DNA of 64,000 bases from Lasioglossum baleicum (GCF_051020765.1 NW_027469199.1:248001-312000), one strand, 5' to 3'. Shown: positions 40,701-51,559, numbered from the stretch's first letter. Program-made: numbers and translations. Notes: generated by a model from the sequence alone, not told the origin.

Positions 40701-42499
40701 TTTCTCTGAACACGACGTTGTGGTCTCGGTACAGCGCGATATGCATTCTTCGGTAAAAGGTTTGTCTTTATACCAATATGTAACGTTCTCAAACGATTTC
40801 AGGCTCTACTTTAATATTCAAACCGTCAATTATGGTCTGCAATGCCAATAGTCTACAGCAGATTGACACCAGGAGTACCTGAAATGAGTATCGGAGTAAC
40901 AGGATAGGTGAAGCTGTGGCGTTAACCGTTCGGTTCTCAAAGAGTGGTAAGGATCGCGATCCGATTGACCCTCGGCCTTCTAACTCAATCATAAAATTAA
41001 GATGCCCGTCACCAAAGTTTACACTACTTTGTCTCCCTCAACACGAAGCTATACCATTGATATAGCGGGTTACGTCCTCGGATGGTAAGCTATCCGGTAA
41101 AAAGATTAATATCATGCCAATGGGTAACGTTCTACAATGGTATGGCGTCCTGCCTTAATATTCATACTGAGAAACAAGATATGTATCGCCGATAATCTGC
41201 AGGAAATTTACTCCTGGAATTCCTGGTTTGACTCCCGGAATCACAGGAGAGGTAATGATACTGGCTTAGGCGTGCAACTCTCAAACAAGGTGGGATCGTT
41301 CTCGAACTGATTGACCCTGATCATCATGTTTATACATGATATTATGGTACCCGTCACCAGAATGAATACTAATTTGATTCTCTGAACACGAAGCTAGACA
41401 CTTCCTGCAGCCGTACAGTTTCTCCGAGGGCAATGTTGTCTGTAAAAAGAATGACGTCATATAAATTTGTAATGCTCAATAATCTCTATATTAATATTCG
41501 TACTGTGAAATAGTGCCTCTATTGCCATAACTGTTTACCGGATTTACTCCTGGGATACATGGTTTGACTCTTGGAGTCACGGGATAGCTGAAGCTAGTGA
41601 CTGCGATGTGTGGCACCCAAAAAGGTCGGCAACGTTCTTGGACAGTTTTCCCCTCAATCCTCTATCTCGTACATGAAATTGAGATGCCCCTTCACTAAAA
41701 TATATACTAATTTGTTTGACTAAACACTAGGCAAGACACTCCGTACAGCGTGTTAGGTTCTTGGCAGGTATCGTAACCGGTAAAAAGAACGATTTCCTAA
41801 CAGATGGTAATATTCACCGGCGGTTTGACAACGTACTTTAATACTCATAGCGTTAATTAAGATCTATATTGCCTATACTATTCAGCGGATTTACTCCAGG
41901 AATATCTCGCTTGGCTCTTGGAATCACAGGATAGATGAAGCTATTGAGATAGCCGTTCCGCTCTCTAAGAGGGCGGTAATTTTCTCGAAATGCTTGACCC
42001 TCGATCTTCGAATTTATATATGAGGCTTAGGTGCCCGTCACTAAAGTATGTACTAATTTTCGTCTCTCAGCACAATGTTATAATCTCGATACTGCGGATC
42101 AGCTACTAGGAAGGTAATGCCAGCGGTAGAAAGTTTAACCCTATAGCAATACGTAACCTTCTGCAACAGTACGTCGGTCTGATTTAATATTCAAACCTTG
42201 AACTACGGTGTTTATTGCCAATGCTGCACGGGGCATTCAGTCCGAGAGTTCATCGTTTGACTCTCGCAATCACAGGATAGGTGGAGCTATTGGCTTAGTT
42301 GTGCGTCCCTCAAAGAAAATGGTATCGTTTTTGAACAGTTTTATACTCGATCTTCTTATTAGTCACATGAAATTGAAGTGACCGTCACTAAAATGTAAGC
42401 AAATTCGATCCTCTGAACACGAAGCTATGCTTCTGATACAGACGACTAGTTTTTCGGAGTGTAAGGTCTTCGGTGATGCGCTTCACTCTATACCTATTT

Positions 42500-42530
42500 G
42501 TAACGTTCTCCAACAGTTTGGCGCTCGATC
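42500..42530 (+). other. Half-unit loss (B half missing)
   Basis: TTGTAACGTTCTCCAACAG of the B half leads into GCGCTCGATCTTC of the A half. GAACA markers at 42415 and 42592 are 177 bp apart. Confidence 0.82.
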
Positions 42531-42829
42531 TTCTTATTCACACATGAAACTAAGGGGCCACACGCTAAAATTTATTGTTATATGTATCTCTGAACATGAA
42601 GTTATACTCCCGATACGACGGGATAGGTTCCCGGAGGGTAAGGTCTTCGGTAAGGAATATGTCGTTATACCAATTCATATCGCTCTCAAACACACCGACG
42701 CCCTAATTTAATATTGGGTCCGTGAACTAAGGTGTCAATTGCCAATACTCTACAGCGGATTTACTCCCGGAGTACATAGTTTGACTTTCTGAAACGTAGG
42801 ATTGGTGATGCTATTGACTTAGCCGTTCA

Positions 42830-43260
42830 TCCTTCACAGAAGGTGGAAACGTTCACGAACGGCTTGACCATCGCTATTCTACTTCATACATGAAATGTGG
42901 TAACGTTCTCGAACTTCTTGACACTATACTTATATGATTGTTACATGAAATTAAGTTGCCCGACACGAAAATGCTTACGAATATGCGTCTCCGAACACGA
43001 ATTTATTTTAGGCATACAGGGGGTTGCTTCTCGAAGGTAAGGCTTTCTGTGGAGAGATTGACACTATACCAATACGTAATGTTCTACGGCGGCTTACACC
43101 TGTACTTTAATATTTGTACCGTACAATAGGGTGTATAAGGCCAATAGTGTACAGATGACCTACTCCGGAATACCTTGTTTGACTGTCGGGATAACAGGAT
43201 ACGTGAAACTACTGACATAACCGTTCGACTCCCAAACAAGGCGGTAAGGTTCTCGAACGA
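42830..43260 (+). repeat. Inverted long-range duplicate D2, plus arm
   Basis: Plus-oriented copy of the block at 31100-31570. The joint reads CATGAAATGTGGTAACGTTC near 42888-42910. The orientation difference shows that this tract was duplicated and then one copy was inverted, or that it was copied as part of an inversion. Confidence 0.82.
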
Positions 43261-43629
43261 TTTGAAACTCAATTTTTTATTAATTAAATATAATAATTAA
43301 GGTGTCCGACACTAAAATATCTACTGACTTGTATCCGTGAGCATTAGGCATGATACTCGCTACAGCGGGTTAAGTTCTAGGAAGGTAACGTATTCGGTCA
43401 AAAGAATGTCTCTATAATAATTGACAATGTTCTCCGACGGATCGACCTTCTACTGTAATATTCATACCGTGAATGAGGGTGTCTATTGCGAATTCTGTTC
43501 AGTGGACTTACTCGTGGAATACCAGGCTTCACTCGCGGAATCACAGGATGGGTGAAGCTGGTGATTCAGACGCTCGACTCTCATAAATGGTCAAACGTTC
43601 TCGAGTGGTTTGGCACACGATCCTCGTAT

Positions 43630-43900
43630 CAATACATGGAGGTAAAGTGGCCGTCCGCCAAAATGACTACATATTTAATCACGTGACGACTAAGCAAGGC
43701 AAATCGCTACAGCGGGTAAGGTACTCGGGTGATAACGCATTCGGTAATAAGTGTTACTCTGTAACAATATGTAAGGATCTACAGCGGATTGCCTCTGTAC
43801 TATGCCAATTATAGCGCGAAATAAGGTCTCCATTGCCAATACTGTCTAATGGATATACGGCCGGAATATTTTGTTTCAGATTCGGAATCACCGGATAGGT
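43630..43900 (+). repeat. Local three-unit higher-order repeat D6, left copy
   Basis: Shares CAATATGTAAGGATCT (43765), ACTGTCTAA and TTTCAGATT with the block about 1,025 bp downstream (44790 for the first marker). That spacing is close to three units, so a three-unit tract was duplicated in tandem here. Confidence 0.65.
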
Positions 43901-44654
43901 GAAACTATTGACTTAGCCGTTCGACACGCAATGGAGGTCGCTTCGTTCTCTAACGGTTTAACCCTCGATCTTCAAATTCATACGTGATGTTAAGGTTCCC
44001 CTCACTGAAAGGGATACTATTTTCTGTCTCTGAACTCGAAGTTGTACTCTCGATACAGCGGAATAGTTCTTCGGCGTGTATCGTCACCGGGAAATCGTTT
44101 GACTTTATAGGAACTGGTAACTATCGCAAACCGTATGACGCTCTGCATCGATATTCAAACCGAAAATTAAGATGTCCATTTCCCATAATGCTCAGCGGAT
44201 TTACTTCCGGAATACCTGGCTTGACACTCCGAATCACAAGATTGGTGAAGGTATTGACTTAACCGTTTGTCTGTGACATAAGGTGGCAACGTTTGCAAGT
44301 GGTTTGACCACCGACCTTCTAATTCATAGATGACGTTATGGGACCCGTCTCTGAGGTGTACACTAATTTCTTCCTCTGAACACGTTGTTACATACTCGAC
44401 GATGCGGGTGAGGTTCGCTAAGGTAATGCCTTCGGTAAAGCTTTTGTCCTTGTAGCAATTGGTAGCTTTCTCAAACGGAGTGACGCTCTATTTTAACATT
44501 CAAACCGTGATTTAACGTGTCTATTGCCAATACTATTCAGCAGATTTTCTCTCGTTACAGCTGGTTTGACTTTCGGATGACAGGATGTGTGAAGTTATTG
44601 ATTATAGCCATTCGCCTCACAAATATGGTGGTATCGTTCTCCAACGCTTCGGCA

Positions 44655-44925
44655 CTAGAGCTTCGTATCCATATATAGAGTTGCCTGTCTGTCCTTATAA
44701 ATGATCATGTGAAGACATAGCGAGGCAATCGCTACAACGGATATGGTCCTCGGATGGTAAGACATTCGTTAATAGGTATTACGCTATAGCAATATGTAAG
44801 GATCTGCAGCGAATTGACTCTGAACTATGTCATTTAGGCCATGAATGAACACCCGGCCAATACAGTCTAACCGTTATACACCAGGAATTCCTGGCTTCAG
44901 ATTTGGAATCACGGGATGGGTGAAG
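44655..44925 (+). repeat. Local three-unit higher-order repeat D6, right copy
   Basis: Second copy of the three-unit repeat, with CAATATGTAAGGATCT at 44790 and ACAGTCTAACCG near 44865. It is more eroded than the left copy: the TATAAATGATCATGTGAAG part deviates strongly from any consensus. Confidence 0.62.
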
Positions 44926-45159
44926 CTATAGACATAGCCATTCGGCTCACAATGAGGGTGGTGAAGATCGCAAACGGTTTAACCCTCGAACTTCTAATTC
45001 ATACATAAAATTAATATGCCCGTCACTAAAATTTATATTAATTTGGTCCACACAACACGAAGGTATACTCTCGATAAAGCGGGCTAGGTACTCGGAAGGT
45101 AACGGTTTCCGGTAAAAAGTTTAATACCACGCCAATAGGTAACGTTCTCCAACGGTTTG

Positions 45160-45700
45160 ACGACCTACTTTAATATTCATACCGTGAATTAGCATGTGCA
45201 TTGGTATTACTGCTATGTCTATCGACTCCCGGATTTCCTGGTCTGACACTTCGAACCATAGGACAGGTGCTGTTATTGATTTAGCTGCGCGACTATCGAA
45301 TGGGATGGTAACATTCTCGCACGGTTTAACCCTTGATATTCCTTTTCCTACGTGCAAGGAAGCTGTCGTCGTGCTAAAATGTCTACTAATTTGATCACGT
45401 GAAAACTGAGCAAGACAATCGCTACAGCGGATAGGGATCTCGGGTGGTGTGGTATTGGGTAAGGAATAACATTATACCATTTCATACTGTTCACAGACGG
45501 TTTGAATCTCCAATTTAATATTAATAGCGTGATATAGGGTGTCTATCGCCAATACTCTTCAGCTAATTTATTCCTGGAATACCCGGTTTCACTTTCGGAA
45601 TCACATGGCCGGTTATGTTATTGGCTTAGTCATTCTATTCTCAAGGAAGTTGGTATCGTTTTCAAACGGTTTGGCAATCGATCTTCAAATTCACACATGA
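45160..45700 (+). repeat. Long-range duplicate D5, left copy
   Basis: Matches 55470-55990 in the same orientation. Shared private variants include TAGCATGT, TGGTATTACTG, GGTGTGGTATTGGGTAA, GTGAAAACTGAGCAAG and TCTTCAGCTAATTTATTCC. Similarity extends over about 520 bp, around one and a half units. Confidence 0.8.
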
Positions 45701-46387
45701 AATTACTGGTGCTGTCAATAAGATATGTACTAATTTGCTTCCTTGAACACGATTATATACTCTGTACAGCGGGATATGTTCTCGGTATGTAAGGCCGTCG
45801 GAAAATATGTTGACTGTATAGCAATGGGTAACGTTCTACAATGGCTGGGCTCTGTTCTTTAATATTTATAACGTGGTATAGCGTGTGCAATTCGAACAGA
45901 GCACTGCGGGTTTAGTTGCGGAATAACTGGTTGGTCTCTTGGTACCACTGGTTAGGTGAAGCTATTGATATAGCCGTTCGACTTTCAAAGAAGGTGGTAT
46001 CCCTCTTAACCGGTTTGATCCTCGATCTTCTAATTCATACATGAAATTAAGGTCCTCGTCACTAAAATGTATTTAGAATTTGCTTCTCTGAACACGAAGG
46101 TACACTCACGATCCAGCGGGTTAGCTTCTCGGATCGTAAGACCTTCGGTGAAAAGTTTGACTCTGTGCGAATACGTAACGATCTGCAACGGTTCCACGCT
46201 TTACTCTAATGCTGAAGCAGTGAATTAAGGTGACTATTTCCAGTACTGTTCAGCGCTTCAACTTCCGGAATCACAAGAAAAGGTGAAGCTATTGGCTATG
46301 CCGTTCGAATCTCAACGTGGGTGGTATTGTTCTCGAACTGTTTGACTTTTAGTCATCTAATTTATACATGAAATTAAGGTGCCGTCA

Positions 46388-46391
46388 CTAA
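46388..46391. repeat. Left copy of putative LTR target-site duplication (CTAA)
   Basis: The 4-bp CTAA immediately before TGTAGG matches CTAA at 46840-46843 directly after CCTACA. Four base pairs can match by chance. In addition, the satellite phase is not continuous across the insertion, so this is supportive and not decisive. Confidence 0.6.
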
Positions 46392-46628
46392 TGTAGGGAG
46401 TTAGGCCGTTAGAAAGACAATTATTATTAAACTGTCTAAAAACGACAACAGTTTACCCGAGCGAAGACGGTTACTGCCGAAAAAGCGTAAATACGTGATG
46501 GGTGAACGACCGACGATCGAAACAATATGCGTCGCGTGCGAAGTCGGTTGTCACCCAAAACAGTATCGGCGGTTAACAGGTTAATACCCTAAAAGAAAGA
46601 GGCAAGTACGTATGAAAGAGAAAGAATG

Positions 46629-46653
46629 CATAGTTCAATAACCATGAACTATG
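46629..46653. repeat. Perfect 9-bp inverted repeat inside the LTR
   Basis: CATAGTTCA at 46629-46637 and TGAACTATG at 46645-46653 are perfect reverse complements separated by 7 bp. It lies in the inferred U3, about 30 bp upstream of the TATA box, so it could be a dimeric transcription-factor site or a hairpin. The role is unknown. Confidence 0.75.
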
Positions 46654-46683
46654 AGTATGAGCGCGAATGTGGAAGAGGGAAAA

Positions 46684-46690
46684 TATAAAT
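46684..46690 (+). promoter_or_regulatory. TATA box within the LTR
   Basis: TATAAAT lies about 293 bp into the LTR, in the position expected at the U3/R boundary. A transcript start about 25-35 bp downstream would fall near 46712-46722 (GAGCAGATTACACATTG). Inferred from motif and placement only. Confidence 0.55.
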
Positions 46691-46786
46691 ACGAGGAGAG
46701 TCGTGGAGGAGAGCAGATTACACATTGTATTGTTGCGAGAGGCACAGCGTGGAGAAACGTGTATTAGAGAGAGAGCTATTTTTTAA

Positions 46787-46792
46787 AATAAA
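46787..46792 (+). terminator. Poly(A) signal within the LTR
   Basis: AATAAA lies about 100 bp downstream of the TATA box and 47 bp before the LTR end, in an A/T-rich stretch (TTTTTTAAAATAAATTTAAA). This TATA-then-AATAAA order is what an LTR's R region would show and supports plus orientation. Confidence 0.5.
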
Positions 46793-46839
46793 TTTAAACA
46801 ACCACTTACTCTGACCATTTCGATCGCCTTCATCCTACA

Positions 46840-46843
46840 CTAA
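46840..46843. repeat. Right copy of putative LTR target-site duplication (CTAA)
   Basis: CTAA directly follows the LTR end and leads into GATGACCTCATTC, which aligns to the GAATGACTTTATACC part of the satellite. If one CTAA and the LTR are removed, the flanks join as GTCACTAAGATGAC. That corresponds to a unit lacking about 84 bp, probably deleted before the insertion. Confidence 0.58.
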
Positions 46844-48268
46844 GATGACCTCATTCAAATTGGCAATGTTCTCCGAACGTCTCACTCTCTACTTTGTTAT
46901 TCATACCGCGAATTAATGGGTCTATTGCCAATGCTCTTCAGCGAAATCACTTCCGAAGTACCAGGTTTGAATCTCGGAATCACGGGATGGGTGAATCTAT
47001 TGACCGAGATGTGCGTCGCTGAAAATAGGTGGTAACCTTCTCAAACGGTGTAACAGTTGATCTTCCTATTCATAAATGAAAATAAGGTTCGCGTGACTAA
47101 GCGTTTACTAATTTGTTCCTCTGAACACTATGTGATACCCTCGATACACTGGGCTAGGTTTTCGGGGGGTACGGCATTCTGCAAGAAGTCTAACCCTACA
47201 CGATTAGGTAATGTTCTACCACTGCCTGACGGCTTGCTTTGATATTCAAGCCGTGAATTTGAGGTGTCTATTGCCAATAGTATACATTGCGTTTACTCCC
47301 GGAATATCTTGTTTGACTTTCGGAATCACAGGGTATTCGAAGATATTGACTTAGCCGTTCGAATTGCATGGAAGGTAGTAACGTTCTCGAACGATTTGAC
47401 CCTCGATCTCTGATCCCGAAGTAATAGCCACGATACAGAGGGTTAATTTTTCGGCGAGTGAGGCATTCTGTAAGAAGTTTCACCGTACTCAAATAGGTAT
47501 TGTTATACAACGGCTTGACGGCCTGCTTTAATATTCAAACCGTGAATTGAGGTGTCCATTGCCATTGCTATACAACGGATTTACTCGTGATATACCTGGT
47601 GTGACTCTCGGATCCACATGATAGGTGAAGCTATTTTCTTAGGTGCGCGATTCTCTATGAAGGTGGTAACATTCTGGAGCGGTTTGGCCCTTGATCTACA
47701 CATTCGTACAGGAAGTTAATGTACCCGTGAACTGAAATGAATACTAATTTCTTATTCTCAGCACGAAGTTATCCTCTTGATACCGCGAGTTACTTTATCG
47801 GTGGGTAAGGTTTTCGCTAAAACGTTTGACTTTATAGCAATTGGTAACGATCTCAATTGGATAGACGCTATATTAGAATATTCAAATTGAAAATTAAGGT
47901 GTCAACTGCCAACACTGTTAAGCGGATTTACTCCCGGAATACCTGGTTTGACACTCGCAATCACAGGATTGGTGAGACTCTTGTCATAGCTGTACTTATC
48001 CCAAAATCGTTGGTGAGGGTTTCAAAACACGAAGTTCTGCTATTCATACAGCGGATTATGTTCTTGAAGGTAGGGTATGCATTAAAGTGTATGACGTTAT
48101 TCCAATTGATTATGTTCATCAACGGATTGCCTCTCTGCTTAAATATTCAAACCGTGAATGATGGCATCTATTGTCAAGAATCTCCAGCCGATGTATTCCT
48201 GGAATACCTGGTTTGACTCTCCGAATGACTGGATAGGAGTAGGTGTTGACATAACCGTGCGTCTCTTA
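46840..48268 (+). repeat. Satellite array block 7, continuation right of the LTR
   Basis: About four plus-oriented units. The satellite resumes at about consensus position 211, whereas it stopped at about 127 on the left of the LTR. Two internal deletions are visible, near 47410 (CGATCTCTGATCCCGAAG) and near 48005 (GGTTTCAAAACACGAAG). No gene is seen. Confidence 0.9.
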
Positions 48269-48599
48269 CAGACTCATACTCACTACCGGACACCGTACCT
48301 TCCGAGAACATAACCCACTACAACGAGACTATAAATTCGTGTACAGAGGAGCAAATTAGTATACATTTTAATGACGGGTACCCTATTTTCATGTATAAAT
48401 TAGAAGATCGAGTGTCAAACCGATCGCGAATGTTACCTCTATCCTTGTGATTTGAAAGGATAAGTCAATAACTTCACCTATCCTTTGATTCCGAGGATCA
48501 TACCAGGTATTCCTAGTGTAATTCCGCTAAATAGTAATCATAATAGTCACCTCAATTCACGGTTTGAATATAAAAGTAGAGAGTCAAACCGTTGCAGAC

Positions 48600-48860
48600 A
48601 ATTTTCAATTCCCATTAAGGTCATTCTTTTTACCAAATACCCTTCCTTCTGTGAACCTAACACGCTGTAGCGTGCGTCTCTCTTATTGTTCACGGAAACA
48701 TGTTAGTAGATATTTTAGCGGCCGGACTCCACATTTTCGTGTATGAATATCTACATCCGGAGTCAAAGCGTTCGGGAATATTAGCACCTTCCTGGAGCGT
48801 CGCACAGCAAAGCCAAAAGTTTCACATATCTTGAGATACCGAAAGTCAAGCCAGATATTC
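48600..48860 (-). repeat. Long-range related block D7, right copy
   Basis: Right-hand relative of 21430-21690, with CCTAACACGCTGTAGCG, CTCTTATTGTTCACGG, CATTTTCGTGTATGAATATC and GAGTCAAAGCGTTCG. Divergence is greater than for D1, so an older copy event or a subfamily relationship is equally possible. Confidence 0.6.
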
Positions 48861-49454
48861 CGGGTCTGAATGCACTGTACCGAATTGACAAAGGACACCT
48901 TAATTCCCGGTATAAATAGGAAAGTAGAATGACAAACAAAAATAAAAATGCATATAATGTCATTCTTCTTACCCAGTACCCTTCCTTCCGCGAATCCAAC
49001 CCGCTGCAGCCATTCTCTTGCTTAGTTTTCACGAGATCACATTTAGAAGACGTTATACCAGACGAACACCATATTATCGTGTATGAATAGGCGGACAAAG
49101 CGTAAAACTGTGCGATATCGTTAACGGCTACTACCAGAGACGAACTTCTATATCAATAGCTACACCTATCCTGTGATTCCGCGGGTCATTCCAGATATTT
49201 CGGGAGCCAACATCCATTGCAGTATTACCAGTGAACACAATATTTCACTGTACGAATATTAATGTACGGTGTCACACCGTTATAGAACGCTACCTACAGG
49301 TCTATGATCAAACATTTTACCGAAGGCCTTACCTTCGGAGAAGCTACCCAGTTGTTTCAAGAGTATATCTGCGTGATGAGAGAAAGAAATTAGTATTCAC
49401 TTCTGTTACAGGCACCTTAACTATATGTATGAATCAGAAGATTGGGAGTCAAAC

Positions 49455-49485
49455 CGTTGGAGAACGTTGCCAATTGGTATAGAGT
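49455..49485 (-). other. Half-unit loss (B half missing)
   Basis: GGAGAACGTTGCCAATTGG fuses the A core to the B core. CCCA markers at 49347 and 49524 are 177 bp apart. Confidence 0.8.
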
Positions 49486-50071
49486 CTAACGCTTCACCCA
49501 AGACATTATCCTCCGAAAACACAGCCCACTGCATCCACAGTATAGCAGCGTATTCAGAGGAACGAAATAGCATACATTTTAGTGATGGTCTCCTTAATTT
49601 TATGTATAAAACAGAAGATCGAGTGTCAAACCGTTTGCGATCGTTACCACCCTCTCTGAAAGTCGATCGCCTTAGTCAATAGCTTCACCAATTCTATGAC
49701 TTTCAGTGCCAAACGAGGTATTCCTGGAATAAGTACGGTGAGCAGTATTCGCAATAAATTCCTTAATTCTCGGTTTGTATACTAAATTAGAGCGGCCGTC
49801 CATCAGATATTGTCATCAATTAGTATAAAGTCACACTTCTTAACGGACGCATAACCCTCCGAAGGTTTAAGCCGCTGTCTCGAATGAATAACATCGTGAT
49901 CAGCGGAACGAATTAGTACACATTTTAGTGACGGGCACCTTAATATTATGCATGGATAAGACGGTCAAGTGTCAACCAGTTCGAGAAAGATTCCACCTTA
50001 CTTGAGATTCAATCGGCTAAGTCAATATCTTCACCTATCGGTTGGTGATACAGAACACGGTTGGCAATACA

Positions 50072-50320
50072 GACCTTATTTCGCGGAATCAATATGAACG
50101 TACAGAGTCAATCCGTTGAAGAACGATATATACTGACGCAGAGTGAAACATTTACAGAAATCCTTACCTTCGAGAACAGAGGTTTCTGTATCGAGCATAC
50201 ACCTTTGTGTTCTGTAAAAGACACTAGCATACGTTTCCGTGACGAGTGCATTTATTTCATGTACGAAATGGAATATCGAGTGTCAACCCGTTCGAGAAAG
50301 TTACCTCCTTCTGTGAGAAA
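50072..50320 (-). repeat. Long-range duplicate D3, right copy
   Basis: Right-hand copy of the block at 2985-3230; AATCAATATGAACGTACAGA starts at 50087. It lies next to a deletion at about 50042, and similarity falls back to the family level beyond about 50320. Confidence 0.75.
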
Positions 50321-51213
50321 CAAACGGCTGTGCCAATAGCTTCACCTAGCCTGTGATTCGGGGAGTCAAACCCGGTATTCCTGGAGTAAATCTGTAGATC
50401 AGTATTTGCAATGAAGGCCCTAATTCACGGTCTGAATAATAAAGTAGAGCGTCAAACCGTTTGGGACCTTTATAAATTTCTATAAAGTGAATCGTTTTAT
50501 CGAAGGCCTTACCCCCGAAAAACTAACCCGCTGTATCGAGATTATATCATCATGTTCCGTGGGACGAATTAGTATTCGTTTTAGCGACCAGCACATTAAT
50601 CTTATCTATGAATGAGAAGGTCGATTGTCAAACCGTTAGAGACCGTTTCTACCTTCTATGTGATTCGAACTGCTATGTGAATAGCGTCACATGTCCGGTG
50701 CTTGCGAGAGCCATAGCAGGTATTTATGGAGCAGATCCGCTGAAGAGTATTGGCAATAGACACCTTTATACACGGCATGAATATTAAAGCGGACCGCCTC
50801 ACCTTTGTAGATCGTTACCACTTCCCATAAAGTCAAACGTTTTGCCGATGACCTTACCATAGAAGGTGACAACGGTATCGAACGGTTTGACCCTCGATGT
50901 TCTAATTCATACATGATATTAAGGTGCTCTTCACTGAGATCAATACTAATTTCTTTCCCTGAATCCAAATTCATACCCACGATGCAGCGGGTTATGTTCC
51001 CAGAAGCTAAGGTTTGCGATAAAGATTAAGACGTCATACCAATTGGTAACGTTCTCAAGCGATTTGGCTATCTACTTTAATATTCATAACGTGAATTCAT
51101 GATTCTGTTGGAAATACTGTTCATCATATTTTCTCACGGAATACCCAGCTTGAGTGACGGAATCACAACTATTCATGAAGCTGTTGAATATGCCGTTCGA
51201 TTCCAAAACTAGA

Positions 51214-51559
51214 TGGTAACGATCTCGAACGGTTTGACACTCGATCTTCTAATCCATGCATGAAATTAAGGTGCCCTTCACTAATATGTATAGTAATTTG
51301 TTTCTCTATACACGAAGTTATACTCTCGATACAGCGGGTTAGGATCACGGAATGTAAGTTATTCGGTAAAGAGTAACACTTTATAACATTTGGTAGTGTT
51401 CTCCGATGGCATTCCTCTCTTCTTTAATAATCATACGGTGAATTAAGGTGCCTTTCGCCAATACTGTTCTGTTCATTTACTCCCGCAATAACTGGTTTTG
51501 CTCTCGGAATAACAGAATAGGCGAAACTGTTGACTTAGCCGTGCCACTTTCAAAAAGGG
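51214..51559 (+). repeat. Representative complete 346-bp satellite unit (halves A + B)
   Basis: From TGGTAACGATCTCGAACGG at 51214 to the base before the next equivalent core at 51560 is 346 bp. The A half (51214-51390, 177 bp) opens with the core, then GTTTGACACTCGATCTTC and CATGAAATTAAGGTGCCC. The B half (51391-51559, 169 bp) opens with TGGTAGTGTTCTCCGATGG, and then shows TTTAATAATCATACGGTGAA and TTAAGGTGCC in the same relative places. The order core, TTTGAC-like tract, ATTCATA, GAATTAAGGTG is therefore present twice per unit, so the unit is a dimer of an ancestral monomer of about 170-177 bp. Confidence 0.85.

Larger units (their letters stand above)
34138..46391 (+). repeat. Satellite array block 7, plus orientation, left of the LTR
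   Basis: The longest uninterrupted plus-oriented run up to the LTR, about 35 units. It has deletions near 37690, 39090 and 39500, and half-unit losses near 37758 and 42515. It also contains a three-unit local repeat (43630-43900 and 44655-44925) and an AT-rich replacement, TTTTTTATTAATTAAATATA, near 43275. The block ends at GCCGTCACTAA, where the LTR begins. No gene is seen. Confidence 0.92.
46392..46839 (+). mobile_element. Probable solo LTR of a retrotransposon
   Basis: This 448-bp segment shows no similarity to the surrounding satellite. It begins TGTAGG and ends CCTACA, a perfect 6-bp terminal inverted repeat with the canonical TG...CA ends. It is flanked by CTAA on both sides (46388-46391 and 46840-46843), which fits a 4-bp target-site duplication as made by many Ty3/gypsy-type integrases. 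A TATA box followed by a poly(A) signal in the same direction sets the orientation as plus. Nothing like a tRNA primer-binding site follows it, no polypurine tract precedes it and no gag or pol frame is nearby. This is therefore an LTR left after LTR-LTR recombination, not an intact element. The family is unidentified; BEL/Pao is an alternative. It occurs once in the window. Confidence 0.8.
48269..50860 (-). repeat. Satellite array block 8, minus orientation
   Basis: About 7.5 minus-oriented units. They include a half-unit loss near 49465, an A-rich replacement around 48937-48960, and a deletion of about 30-40 bp near 50042. Two sub-blocks have distant relatives sharing private variants: about 48600-48860 with 21430-21690, and 50072-50320 with 2985-3230. 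No gene is seen. Confidence 0.9.

Noticed and set aside
31248..43129. Two similar short frames (31248-31439 minus, 42938-43129 plus) that could look like a conserved protein
   Set aside because: The similarity is explained by the inverted duplicated satellite block D2. Nucleotide identity is not lower at third codon positions in any way I can see, and each frame is only 63 codons.
30761..43260. Simple palindromic fold-back centred on the switch at 34137
   Set aside because: The matching inverted blocks lie at 31.1-31.6 and 42.8-43.3 kb, which are not equidistant from 34137, and units next to the switch do not mirror each other.
46392..46839. Intact LTR retrotransposon or MITE
   Set aside because: There is no second LTR, primer-binding site, polypurine tract or gag/pol frame. 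A DNA-transposon MITE would usually have longer terminal inverted repeats and would not need the TATA/poly(A) order seen here.
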